A DNA stretch of 64,000 bases from Fictibacillus gelatini DSM 15865 (GTDB lineage: Bacteria > Bacillota > Bacilli > Bacillales > Fictibacillaceae): positions 496,001 to 560,000 of the forward strand of contig NZ_AUMP01000001.1 in assembly GCF_000430745.1 (NCBI RefSeq), written 5' to 3'. Below are positions 41,197 through 49,802 of the stretch, piece by piece. A model generated the notes under the pieces. That model did no database searches, had not been told where the DNA came from, and worked only from the letters and a program-made list of their open reading frames with translations. The position numbers and the translations under genes are program-made. The stretch's first letter is position 1. Each line of letters opens with the position of its first letter.

Positions 41197-42159
41197 TCAA
41201 CTGCTCATTTTATGTTCATCAACTTGCTCTTCCTTCCCTCGCATTCGGCTGAAGATCGACGCAAGAACGGACCCGGACAGATTGTGCCAGACGCTGAAGA
41301 TGGCGCTTGGGACGGCCGCGAGCGGAGAAAAGTGGGCTGTAGCGATCGCGACCCCGAGTCCGGAATTTTGCATGCCGACTTCCATGGCAACGGCTTTTTG
41401 TTTCGCCAGATCCATTCCGCACAGGCGGGCAAAGAAAAATCCAAGAAGGAAACCTAAAACGTTATGAAGAACGACAACGGCGAAAATAATCGGCCCTGCC
41501 GTAGCCAGTTTTGCCTGGCTTCCCGCTACGACGCCGCTGACGATCATGACAATTGCCACTACGGATACGAGCGGCAATGCTTTCGCCCCTGCTTCCGCCT
41601 GTTTGCCAAAAAACTTTTTCACAATAAATCCAAGTGCCAGCGGAATAATGACAACTTGAATAATAGATACAAATAAAGACCAGATGTTAATGTCTACCCA
41701 CTTGCTTGCTAATAAAAGAATCAATAATGGCGTGACGATAGGAGCTAAAAGCGTTGAGACAGATGCAATTGCAACGGCAAGCGCCACATCCCCTCTCGCT
41801 AAAAATACCATGACATTCGAAGCGGTTCCGCTCGGGCAGCATCCTACGAGGATCACCCCAACCGCAATTTCCGGCGGCAATTTAAGCAAGTACGCTAATA
41901 AAAATGCCAACAGCGGCATGACAAGATAATGGCCGATGACACCTAATGCGACGTCTTTCGGACGCCTGAAAACTTCCTTAAAATCTGCCGCGGAAATCGT
42001 TAGCCCCATCCCGAACATGACAAGTCCTAACAGCGGAACGACATATCCACCAATCCACGTAAAATGATCTGGCGCCAAATACGCAATAACGGCAAACAAT
42101 AATACCCAGAGCGTAAATGTTTTCCCGGCAAATGAACTGATTTTTTCGATGACTTTCAT
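41197..42159 (-). CDS. Bile acid:sodium symporter (BASS) family transporter
   Basis: 320 residues, ten helices; B. subtilis YocS has the same length. FGMGLTISAADFKEV, VGCCPSGTASNVMVFLARGDVALA (the crossed-helix sodium site) and EVGMQNSGLGVAIA are conserved. Substrate unknown; organic anions such as pantoate or bile-acid-like compounds are carried by relatives. AGGGGTAGG before the ATG at 42159 sets the start. Monocistronic. Confidence 0.88.
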   Translation of the reverse strand: MKVIEKISSFAGKTFTLWVLLFAVIAYLAPDHFTWIGGYVVPLLGLVMFGMGLTISAADFKEVFRRPKDVALGVIGHYLVMPLLAFLLAYLLKLPPEIAVGVILVGCCPSGTASNVMVFLARGDVALAVAIASVSTLLAPIVTPLLILLLASKWVDINIWSLFVSIIQVVIIPLALGFIVKKFFGKQAEAGAKALPLVSVVAIVMIVSGVVAGSQAKLATAGPIIFAVVVLHNVLGFLLGFFFARLCGMDLAKQKAVAMEVGMQNSGLGVAIATAHFSPLAAVPSAIFSVWHNLSGSVLASIFSRMRGKEEQVDEHKMSS

Positions 42160-42309
42160 ACTACCTACCCCTATCTCTCTAGCAAAGCTATTTTTAATAT
42201 AGTAATATAACCCATTCATACATTTTGTACAAGTATTTATTTTCGCAACATTAAAACAAATCAGTTTCGTCCATCCATTTGCTTTCTATTGTTTGTCTCA
42301 CGAATGAAA

Positions 42310-42339
42310 TGAAAAAGCTTGCAGAAACAGCCTGCAAGC
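42310..42339 (-). terminator. Terminator of the acyl-CoA ligase gene
   Basis: Stem GCTTGCAG (42317-42324) with CTGCAAGC (42332-42339), followed on the minus strand by TTTTTCATTT. Confidence 0.8.
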
Positions 42340-42369
42340 ATAAAAAATGATCAAGTTTTGTACGAAGAA

Positions 42370-43983
42370 TCAAACAGATAAGTGCTGCCTCAGTTGATCC
42401 CGCAATGCCATTTTTAAAAATTTCCCGACGGACGTCTTCGGAATTTCGTCTAAAAACACGATGTCGTCCGGAAGCCACCATTTCGCGAATTGCGGTCTTA
42501 AATAGTCGAGCAGCTCCTCTTTCGTTACGTTGTCTTTGTATTTTTCTTTTAAAACGACACAGGCAACCGGGCGCTCTTGCCATTTTGGATGGGGAACAGC
42601 GACAACCGCCGCTTCAAACACGGCTTCATGGGCCATCAACACATTTTCTAAATCAACGGAAGAAATCCACTCCCCTCCGCTTTTAATCACATCTTTTGTC
42701 CGGTCAACAAGCTTTACGTTTCCTTCTTCATCAATGGTGGCGATATCGCCCGTATATAGCCAGCCATCTTTAAACGAGTCACTCGTCCGATCGTCACGAT
42801 AATATTCGGAAGCGATCCACGGCCCGCGAATTAATAGCTCGCCCATCGTCTCTCCGTCCCAATCAACCTCGCCGTTTTCGTTGACGATTTTCACATCGAG
42901 GCCTGGAACAACAATCCCTTGTTTAGCAAGAACTTCAAGGCGCTCTTCCCCGGTTAGATCAGATTGATAGCTTTTTAATCTGGAGTATAAGGCAAGCGGT
43001 GTCGTCTCCGTCATCCCGTATGCATGGTAAAACGGAATTTTATGTTTTTCTTCAAACGCCCGGATCATTCCTTTTGGCGCAGCCGATCCTCCGCAAAGGA
43101 TGCCGCGGAGGCTGCTCATATCGTATGATCCCGCTTCCAGCTCTTTTAGCAGGCCGAGCCAAATGGTCGGGACACCTGCGGTAATTGTTACTTTTTCGTT
43201 TTGAATAAGCTCGGCAAGCAATTTGGGGGTAAAAGCCGGGCCCGGCAACACTTGAGTCGTGCCAAACCATGTCGCGGCAAAAGGCGTTCCCCACGCATTC
43301 ACATGAAACATCGGCACGACAGGCATACATACGTCCGATTCGGAAATGCCCGTCGTATCGGCAAGGCCAAGCGCCATGCTGTGAAGCACAATGCCGCGAT
43401 GGGTATATACAACGCCTTTTGGTTTGCCGGTCGTTGCGGACGTGTAGCACATCCCTAACGGATCATTTTCACCGATATCGTCCGGGTACGAAAAATCGGG
43501 ATCCCCAGCTGCTATTAATTGTTCGTACGAATATAGCGATTCAATTGTCGAAGCCGGCAAAGATGTTTCATCTGACATAACAACAAATTTCTTAACGGTT
43601 GTAAGCTGATCTTTAATCGCTTCGATAAGCGGAAGGATGTCTTCATCAATAAGCAGAACTTGATCTTCAGCATGATTGATTACATAAATGAGGTCTTGAG
43701 GTGAAAGACGGATATTAATCGTATGTAGAACTGCCCCCATACAGGGAATCGCAAAATAAGCTTCAAGGTGGCGGTGATGGTTCCAGGCGAGCGTTCCGAC
43801 GCGGTCTCCCCGCTTAACCCCGAGTGTTTCAAGACTGCTTGCTAGTCTCCGGGTTCTTTCGGCTACTTCTTTGTACGTCAATCGGTGAATTTTAGAGTGT
43901 GTTCTTGAGATGATTTTCTTCTTCGGAAAATACTTTTCTGCGCGATCAATCAACCCATGCAATACCAATGGCGTGTTCATCAT
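42370..43983 (-). CDS. Long/medium-chain fatty acid--CoA ligase
   Basis: 537 residues, AMP-forming adenylate superfamily. AMP-binding P-loop CYTSATTGKPKGVVYTHR (usual YTSGTTG; the Ala form is found in related enzymes), A5 YGMTETTP, A7 WLYTGDIA, A8 VDRTKDVIKSGGEWIS, A10 catalytic Lys in PKTSVGKFLK. Activates a fatty or aromatic acid for beta-oxidation or lipid synthesis. GAGGAGG precedes the tandem ATG. Monocistronic; no beta-oxidation genes are adjacent. Confidence 0.87.
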   Translation of the reverse strand: MMNTPLVLHGLIDRAEKYFPKKKIISRTHSKIHRLTYKEVAERTRRLASSLETLGVKRGDRVGTLAWNHHRHLEAYFAIPCMGAVLHTINIRLSPQDLIYVINHAEDQVLLIDEDILPLIEAIKDQLTTVKKFVVMSDETSLPASTIESLYSYEQLIAAGDPDFSYPDDIGENDPLGMCYTSATTGKPKGVVYTHRGIVLHSMALGLADTTGISESDVCMPVVPMFHVNAWGTPFAATWFGTTQVLPGPAFTPKLLAELIQNEKVTITAGVPTIWLGLLKELEAGSYDMSSLRGILCGGSAAPKGMIRAFEEKHKIPFYHAYGMTETTPLALYSRLKSYQSDLTGEERLEVLAKQGIVVPGLDVKIVNENGEVDWDGETMGELLIRGPWIASEYYRDDRTSDSFKDGWLYTGDIATIDEEGNVKLVDRTKDVIKSGGEWISSVDLENVLMAHEAVFEAAVVAVPHPKWQERPVACVVLKEKYKDNVTKEELLDYLRPQFAKWWLPDDIVFLDEIPKTSVGKFLKMALRDQLRQHLSV

Positions 43984-44123
43984 AATAACATGCCTCCTCT
44001 ATACTGATTTTTCGGAAACTTAAGACTATTGTACCATATATTCCGAATTTTATTGATTTTTTCATTCTAAACATTCATTTGGTTAAACTATAAACGGTAT
44101 GATTTTTTAAAGGAGACATTTTT

Positions 44124-45584
44124 GTGATTAGACTAATCGATGAGCGAAAAATAGAAGAAAAAAACGGGAGAAAGTGGCTTATATTGGCGAATGTTTCAAT
44201 CGGCACATTTATGTCCACCTTAGACGGCAGCATCGCAAACGTCGCCTTGCCGACCATTTCAAGTCAACTGAATGCGCCTCTTCATGAGGTTCAATGGGTT
44301 TTGACCGCCTACCTTTTAACGATTTGCGCGACATTGCCGATTATCGGAAAGTTTTCCGATTTATTCGGGCGGAGCCGTGTGTATACGATCGGACTTTTTA
44401 TTTTCACCGGAGGTTCGCTTATGTGCGGGCTGTCCCACTATTTGGCCACGCTTATTATTTCGCGCATTGTTCAAGCGATCGGCGCATCCTGCATTATGAC
44501 AAACAGCCAGGGAATCGTCGCTTCCACTTTTGCAAAAGGCGGAAGAGGAAAAGCGATGGGCATTACCGGAACGATGGTATCCCTCGGTTCATTAACGGGA
44601 CCTGGGATTGGCGGTTTGCTGATTGAACATTTCGGGTGGGCGTCCATTTTTTTAATGAACCTTCCGATCGGGCTGATCGGCTTTCTCGCCGGATGGTTTA
44701 TTTTGCCGAAAGACGAGATAAAAGAAAAACATGAACCGTTCGATTATTTAGGGTCGGCCCTTTTTATGGTCGGAATGGTCAGCTTTCTTTACACGCTGTC
44801 CAACGCGGAAGTCCAGGGCTGGGGGTCGCTTTTCGTTAAAATGGGAATGATCACCGCAATTTGTTCCTTTGTGTTTTTCTTTTCATGGGAACGAAAGACA
44901 AGCTTTCCGATGCTTGATTTCTCCTTATACCGAATCCGCGCTTTTGCGATCGGAAACATGACGGCCTTATTATCGTTTATCGCGATCTTTTGTACGAACG
45001 TTATGATGCCGATTTATATGGAAAATATTTTGCACTACTCGCCTGAACTCACCGGTTACACGATGATGTCCTATCCGTTAGTGATGGCGGTCATCGCGCC
45101 TATCTCGGGCTGGCTATCTGACAAATTCGGCTCTCATTTTTTAACAACTGGCGGATTGCTCATTAATGCGCTCGGTTTCGGTCTTCTTACTACATTGACA
45201 CAAAGTGAAAGTCCATGGCTTGTCGCCCTTCATCTTTCCCTATTCGGAATCGGGCACGGCCTGTTTCAATCGCCGAACAATTCAAGCGTTATGGGTGCGG
45301 TTCCAATACAAAAGCTAGGATCAGCGGGCGGGTTAAACGCCTTAATCCGCAATGTCGGGATGGTTCTTGGAACAACGTTTTCCGTCTCGCTCTTTTCGTT
45401 TCGACTTCATCAATTGAGCGGGCATTTAGGATCGCTCTCTTCTCATTCAACCGATCAGCCGGAACAAATGATGAATGCCCTTCATGTTGTCTTTTGGGCC
45501 GCATTCACCATATGCCTGATTGGCGCCATCCTTTCTTCCCTCCGCATTTGGACACGGATCCATGCAAAAAAGGTCGCGATTTAG
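44124..45584 (+). CDS. DHA2-family multidrug MFS transporter
   Basis: 486 residues, 14 predicted helices. DHA2 features: STLDGSIANVALPTI in helix 1, motif A GKFSDLFGRSRVYTIG, motif C GSLTGPGIGGLL, and PNNSSVMG in helix 11. Drug/proton antiport is expected; the substrate is unknown. GTG start with AGGAG eight bases upstream. It is divergent from the acyl-CoA ligase gene, 140 bp away, with no adjacent regulator. Confidence 0.87.
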   Translation: MIRLIDERKIEEKNGRKWLILANVSIGTFMSTLDGSIANVALPTISSQLNAPLHEVQWVLTAYLLTICATLPIIGKFSDLFGRSRVYTIGLFIFTGGSLMCGLSHYLATLIISRIVQAIGASCIMTNSQGIVASTFAKGGRGKAMGITGTMVSLGSLTGPGIGGLLIEHFGWASIFLMNLPIGLIGFLAGWFILPKDEIKEKHEPFDYLGSALFMVGMVSFLYTLSNAEVQGWGSLFVKMGMITAICSFVFFFSWERKTSFPMLDFSLYRIRAFAIGNMTALLSFIAIFCTNVMMPIYMENILHYSPELTGYTMMSYPLVMAVIAPISGWLSDKFGSHFLTTGGLLINALGFGLLTTLTQSESPWLVALHLSLFGIGHGLFQSPNNSSVMGAVPIQKLGSAGGLNALIRNVGMVLGTTFSVSLFSFRLHQLSGHLGSLSSHSTDQPEQMMNALHVVFWAAFTICLIGAILSSLRIWTRIHAKKVAI

Positions 45585-45702
45585 CGGCCTTCTATTTATG
45601 CATAAGATAAATAAATTGGGCAGCTAGACGACGAATCGGTCCCGTGCCAATTTAACGCCCATAGCCCAAAGCGCCTCTGCCTTTGCTACGGCCAAAATTT
45701 CT

Positions 45703-46266
45703 TTAGTGATATGAAATCGTCAAGTGAAGCACGGCTTGTTGGTCGGATACATTTTCATAAGTGTGCTTTTCACTGGCCGTAAATTGGATGGAATCAAATT
45801 GTTCAAGTGTGTACGTTTCCATTCCGATCGTTAGTTGAATGCGTCCTGACATGACCGTTGCGATTTCCGTTGTGCCTTCATGATGCTGTTCAGGTTCATA
45901 TTTGCACTCAGGATCTAAGAAAGCGCGATACATCCCGAGCCCTTCACTCATATTCGAAAAAAGGGGCTCCATTATCCACCCGGGCCCACCTGAAAATCGT
46001 GGTCCTTTTCCTGCCCGTGAGAGCATTACTTTATTTTCAGACTTTAACAATGCCATTAATGGCACCGAAAGCCCGTTTGAAATTTTCCACATCATTCCGA
46101 TCGTCGGATTCGTATCCCCTCGTTCGATATTCCCCAGCGTTAATTTACTGACTCCCGTTTTTGCGGCTAATTCTTCTAAGCTGAGCTTTTTCTCTTTTCG
46201 TAATTGCCTTAAGGTCGATCCTACACATTGGATAAGTTTTTTCGTTTCATCATCATTGCATTTCAT
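45703..46266 (-). CDS. XRE-cupin transcriptional regulator
   Basis: 187 residues. HTH at about 14-70 (GSTLRQLRKEKKLSLEELAA, then KTGVSKLTLGNIERGDTNPT), cupin at about 115-185 (HHEGTTEIATVMSGRIQLTI, FDSIQFTASEKHTYEN). It is divergent from the EmrE-type transporter gene at 46361, which it probably regulates. A GTATA-N6-TATAC inverted repeat lies between them. Related in layout to the XRE-cupin at 33047. Confidence 0.88.
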   Translation of the reverse strand: MKCNDDETKKLIQCVGSTLRQLRKEKKLSLEELAAKTGVSKLTLGNIERGDTNPTIGMMWKISNGLSVPLMALLKSENKVMLSRAGKGPRFSGGPGWIMEPLFSNMSEGLGMYRAFLDPECKYEPEQHHEGTTEIATVMSGRIQLTIGMETYTLEQFDSIQFTASEKHTYENVSDQQAVLHLTISYH

Positions 46267-46314
46267 TCTTATACATTCCTTTTGTATATTTTAATTTACT
46301 TTTTTATTAATTTA

Positions 46315-46330
46315 GTATACTATGATATAC
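46315..46330. promoter_or_regulatory. Candidate XRE-cupin operator
   Basis: GTATACTATGATATAC (half-sites GTATA and TATAC, 6-bp spacer) lies 31 bp before the transporter start. Its core TATACTAT(A/G)(G/A)TATA is shared with the perfect palindrome at 32955-32974. Confidence 0.6.
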
Positions 46331-46360
46331 CGTAGATAAAAAAATAAGAGGTGAACTTTT

Positions 46361-47326
46361 ATGAGAGCAATAGTCGTTGGGATCTTATCTTCCATGTTTT
46401 TTTCTGCAACGTTTATTATAAATCGGGCAATGAATTTATCGGGAACGAGCTGGGCCTGGACTGCTTCGTTGCGTTTTTTGCTCGCTATTCCATTTCTCTT
46501 TATTATTGTAGCACTTCGGAAAAATGGAAGACAATTGTTGACGGAAATGATTAAGCATCCGTTTCAGTGGCTCTTATGGGGGACTGTCGGCGGTGTTGGA
46601 TTTTATTCATTGTTAAGCTTTGCCGCCGTATATGGACCGGCATGGTTAACATCTGGAACGTGGCAGGTGACGATCCTGGCCGGGGCGCTGCTTTCCCCTT
46701 TGTTTTTCGTTACTGTCCATACTGAAAAAGGCGAGCGAAAAATCCGGCAAACGATTCCTTTAAAAAGTGTAAAAATATCGCTCGTCATTTTAATCGGGGT
46801 TGTTTTCATGCAGGTGAAAGAAGCGGGCCATATTAGCTTGAAGGCATTTTTATTAGGATTTTTGCCTGTTGTTATCGCCGCTTTTTTGTATCCGCTCGGC
46901 AACCGCAAAATGATGGAATTGTGCCAGGGAAGAATCGATACGTTCCAGCGCACATTAGGAATGGCCCTCTCCAGCCTGCCCGTTTCCATTTTGTTTGCCA
47001 TTTATGGAACAGCAACCGTCGGATTGCCGTCTAAAGCGCAGCTCAGCCAGGCATTGCTTCTCGCTTTATGTTCAGGAGTGGCAGCGAGCCTTCTTTTCTT
47101 CCTTGCCACTGACATGGCGAAAAACAACATGACACTCTTGGCCGCTGTCGAGTCGACGCAATCCGGAACGATGGTATTTACCGTGCTTGGAGAGGTCGTT
47201 TTATTAAATGGGGCATTCCCGACAGGCATTTCCTTAGTCGGAATGATCGTCATTATGGCCGGCATGGTCCTGAACAGCCTGGCCAATCGAAAACCGGCTA
47301 GCCCGAAGCGTTCGAGAACTGCTTAG
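46361..47326 (+). CDS. EmrE-type multidrug efflux transporter (DMT superfamily)
   Basis: 321 residues, ten helices; full-length paralogue of the truncated gene at the left window edge. Conserved stretches are FSATFIINRAMNLSGTSWAW, GPAWLTSGTWQVTILAG, YPLGNRKMMELCQGRIDTFQ and LLAAVESTQSGTMVF. Substrate unknown. GAGGTG before the ATG. It probably belongs to a regulator-transporter pair with the divergent XRE-cupin gene. Confidence 0.83.
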   Translation: MRAIVVGILSSMFFSATFIINRAMNLSGTSWAWTASLRFLLAIPFLFIIVALRKNGRQLLTEMIKHPFQWLLWGTVGGVGFYSLLSFAAVYGPAWLTSGTWQVTILAGALLSPLFFVTVHTEKGERKIRQTIPLKSVKISLVILIGVVFMQVKEAGHISLKAFLLGFLPVVIAAFLYPLGNRKMMELCQGRIDTFQRTLGMALSSLPVSILFAIYGTATVGLPSKAQLSQALLLALCSGVAASLLFFLATDMAKNNMTLLAAVESTQSGTMVFTVLGEVVLLNGAFPTGISLVGMIVIMAGMVLNSLANRKPASPKRSRTA

Positions 47327-47329
47327 TGA

Positions 47330-47357
47330 AAAACAGCGTCCATTCGCTGTTTTTTCA
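47330..47357 (+). terminator. Terminator of the EmrE-type transporter gene
   Basis: Stem AAAACAGCG (47330-47338) with CGCTGTTTT (47345-47353), followed by Ts. Confidence 0.8.
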
Positions 47358-47436
47358 TTTTGTTTAAGAAAAAGGATTTTTCGGCATCTTTATCTAATTT
47401 TTAAAGGGTGGAAATAAAACTGAAGGAGAGCAACGA

Positions 47437-48684
47437 ATGAAACCATCTTTTTTTATTCAAAACAGAGAAAAATTTGCGAAACATTTGCCTGACCAATCGA
47501 TTGCGTTATTGTTTGCCGGGCGCGCCCCGCAAAAATCGGCGGATGAAAGCTATAAGTTTGTACCGAACCGGAATTTTTACTACATGACCGGAATCGATGA
47601 GCCAAATGTCATCTTGTTTCTGAAAAAAGTGAATGACAAGCTTGATGAAATGTTATTTATTGAAAAATCGGATCCCGTTATGGAAAAATGGGTCGGCAAA
47701 ACCGTTTCGAAGGAAGAAGCCGAAACGATTTCCGGAATTAAGAAAATCTTTTATTTGGACCAATTCGAATCGATACTTGCCCGCACCCTTTTTAATGAAA
47801 ATGTGGGTCATCTTTATTTAGATCTTGAACGACGCGAATGGAACCGCCCGCTTTCTGAAACACAAGTTTTTGCGAACAAAGTGAAAGAAAGCTATCCGCA
47901 CCTTACGATCGCTAATAGCTACCCGATCATATGTGAGCTGCGCGTCATTAAATCAGGCGAAGAAGTTGAAAAAATTAAAGAAGCGATCGAAGTGACGAAA
48001 AACGGCATTTACAATGTGATGAAACATGCGAAAGAAGGAATGATGGAATATCAGCTTGAAGCCCATTTCGATTTCACGCTAAAATCGTCCGGCATTAAGC
48101 ACCACGCGTTCAACACAATTTTAGCAAGCGGGAAAAATGCGACCGTCCTCCATTACGAAGACAACGACGCGCAAATCCAGGACGGGGATTTGATTTTGCT
48201 CGATCTCGGCGCTCAAAAAGATTATTACAATGCAGACATTAGCTACACCTTCCCGGCAAACGGCAAATTTACCGACCGGCAAAAACAAATCTACAACATT
48301 GTTTTAAAAGCGTTGAAAGAAACGACGGAGCTTGTCAAACCAGGTTTGAAATTTGCCGAGCTGAATGAACATACGAAAAAGGTGCTTGCTGAAGAATGCA
48401 AAAAAATTGGCTTGATCAAAGAAGACTCCGAAATCGCAAAGTATTATTACCACGGCGTGAGCCATTTCCTTGGCCTTGACACGCACGATGTCGGAACGTA
48501 CCAGGGGCGGGTATTGGAGCCGGGAATGGTCATCACGATGGAGCCTGGCCTATATATCGAAGAAGAAAACATCGGCATCCGCATCGAGGATGACATTCTT
48601 GTCACCGAAGACGGCTATGAAAACCTTTCCAGAGACATTATCCGTACTGTTGAAGAAATTGAGGAGTTTATGGCAAGTAGATAA
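47437..48684 (+). CDS. pepP: Xaa-Pro aminopeptidase (aminopeptidase P)
   Basis: 415 residues. Removes N-terminal residues preceding proline. N-terminal AMP_N domain (to about 150; RAPQKSADESYKFVPNRNFYYMTGIDEP), then the M24 pita-bread domain. Dimanganese ligands are Asp in LLDLGAQKDYYNADISYTFP, His in GVSHFLGLDTHDVG, and Glu in VITMEPGLYI and GIRIEDDILV. AAGGAG before the ATG. Monocistronic. It is followed by array C with no clear hairpin terminator. Confidence 0.9.
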   Translation: MKPSFFIQNREKFAKHLPDQSIALLFAGRAPQKSADESYKFVPNRNFYYMTGIDEPNVILFLKKVNDKLDEMLFIEKSDPVMEKWVGKTVSKEEAETISGIKKIFYLDQFESILARTLFNENVGHLYLDLERREWNRPLSETQVFANKVKESYPHLTIANSYPIICELRVIKSGEEVEKIKEAIEVTKNGIYNVMKHAKEGMMEYQLEAHFDFTLKSSGIKHHAFNTILASGKNATVLHYEDNDAQIQDGDLILLDLGAQKDYYNADISYTFPANGKFTDRQKQIYNIVLKALKETTELVKPGLKFAELNEHTKKVLAEECKKIGLIKEDSEIAKYYYHGVSHFLGLDTHDVGTYQGRVLEPGMVITMEPGLYIEEENIGIRIEDDILVTEDGYENLSRDIIRTVEEIEEFMASR

Positions 48685-48774
48685 ATTTCATAAAGGGCTG
48701 CCAGGAAAGTTATTGGAAAATGACTTTCACTGGCCGCCCTTTTTTCGTAGCTACTGCCCTTTCAGCTATCCATT

Positions 48775-48888
48775 AGACAATAAAATGTTGAGTTCGGACA
48801 ATAAAATGTTAAATTTCGACAATAACATGTACGATCCGGACAAGAAAGTGTCAGTTTCGGACAATAAACTATTAGATCCGGACAATAA
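48775..48888 (+). repeat. 21-bp phased array C: six GGACAATAA copies
   Basis: Words start at 48775 (AGACAATAA), 48796, 48817 (CGACAATAA), 48838 (GGACAAGAA), 48859 and 48880. All five spacings are exactly 21 bp. The 12 bp between copies are not conserved. The array lies between the convergent pepP and ykkD genes. Confidence 0.93.
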
Positions 48889-48945
48889 ACTTTGTCTTCT
48901 TTACATTTTAACTTCCGAAAGTACTCTTTTACGGCATTTTTTATT

Positions 48946-49260
48946 TCAGGAAATCCATTTCAACCCGATCGCAGCGAACAGAACCATGGCAATAAAGAAA
49001 ATGCGCCTCCAGTCTCTCGATTCACCGTATAGCACCATCCCGAGAATCGCTCCTCCTGACGCGCCTATTCCCGTCCATACCGCATATGCCGTTCCCATCG
49101 GCAATGTTTTCATAGCAATCGTAAGAAACAAAAAGCTTGCGCCAAATCCGGCTAGTAAATAAATAAAAGATGTCCACTTTCGATCGTGGTGCCATTTGTT
49201 AATCATCGTCACGCCTATCATTTCAAAGAGCCCCGCCAGTATAAGTGAAACCCAGGCCAT
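48946..49260 (-). CDS. ykkD: Guanidinium exporter subunit (SMR family, YkkD)
   Basis: 104 residues, four helices, with the essential membrane Glu13 (GLFEMIGVTM) and the SMR stretch MGTAYAVWTGIGASGG. Forms a heteromeric exporter with YkkC that expels guanidinium in exchange for protons. TAATG overlap: its start shares one base with the ykkC stop. A guanidine-I riboswitch controls the operon. Confidence 0.92.
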   Translation of the reverse strand: MAWVSLILAGLFEMIGVTMINKWHHDRKWTSFIYLLAGFGASFLFLTIAMKTLPMGTAYAVWTGIGASGGAILGMVLYGESRDWRRIFFIAMVLFAAIGLKWIS

Positions 49261-49607
49261 TATGAATCCACCCCTTTCTCTTTTGCCTCTTTATCGCCCG
49301 TCACGACTTTCAAACCGATCACCCCGGCAAGCAAAATCAAAATGAGAACGAGCTTGATTAAGTGAAACGGCTCTCCGAAAAAGGCCATTTCGGCAAACAC
49401 CGTCCCTGCTGTTCCCATTCCAACGAATACGGCATAAACCGTCCCGACAGGCAGCTTTTTCCCTGCCATAATCATTAAATAAAAGCTGATCAAAATCGAA
49501 ATGACCGTCCCGCCCCAGGCAAGTGGCGTATGGGCGTGCTTTAGCCCGATCACCCAGAACACTTCAAAAAATGCGGCGACAAACACATTTATCCAATTGA
49601 CATTCAT
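49260..49607 (-). CDS. ykkC: Guanidinium exporter subunit (SMR family, YkkC)
   Basis: 115 residues, four helices, Glu15 ([13 protein letters not shown]) and [18 protein letters not shown], close to B. subtilis YkkC. Partner of YkkD. The riboswitch lies upstream. Older annotations as a multidrug pump reflect quaternary-ammonium side activity; the riboswitch class indicates guanidine as the natural cargo. Confidence 0.93.
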   Translation of the reverse strand: MNVNWINVFVAAFFEVFWVIGLKHAHTPLAWGGTVISILISFYLMIMAGKKLPVGTVYAVFVGMGTAGTVFAEMAFFGEPFHLIKLVLILILLAGVIGLKVVTGDKEAKEKGVDS

Positions 49608-49650
49608 TTCTCTCTCCCCTTTCTAGTTGTTCGGAACCTTAAATAAAAAA

Positions 49651-49764
49651 GCCCGGAAGATATCGCTTGATGATATCTCCCGGGCTTTTATCCCTCCGTG
49701 GCACAGCTTTAGCTGTGAGTTTTCTCTCGGACCAGACCAAATGAGATTTGCGGAACCCTAGAAA
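49651..49764 (-). promoter_or_regulatory. Guanidine-I (ykkC) riboswitch with terminator
   Basis: The minus strand reads CTAGGGTTCCGC, then CTGGTCCGAGAGAAAAC, then ACGGAGGGATAAAAGCCCGG, the ykkC-yxkD consensus. The terminator hairpin GCCCGGGAGATATC/GATATCTTCCGGGC (49651-49685) with a T-run overlaps the 3' aptamer arm, so guanidine binding should prevent termination and switch on ykkCD. Confidence 0.95.
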
Positions 49765-49802
49765 ACATTTTTGTTTTTACAAGACTACATTATTCCTTAA
49801 AA

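Noticed and set aside
41146-41457. Plus-strand frames of about 100 residues over the BASS symporter, and similar long frames over the acyl-CoA ligase
   Set aside because: They are antisense shadows of clear genes, lack ribosome sites and have low-quality composition.
42370-43983. YTSATTG P-loop in the acyl-CoA ligase as a damaged motif
   Set aside because: The Ala variant is found in related functional ligases and all other motifs are intact.
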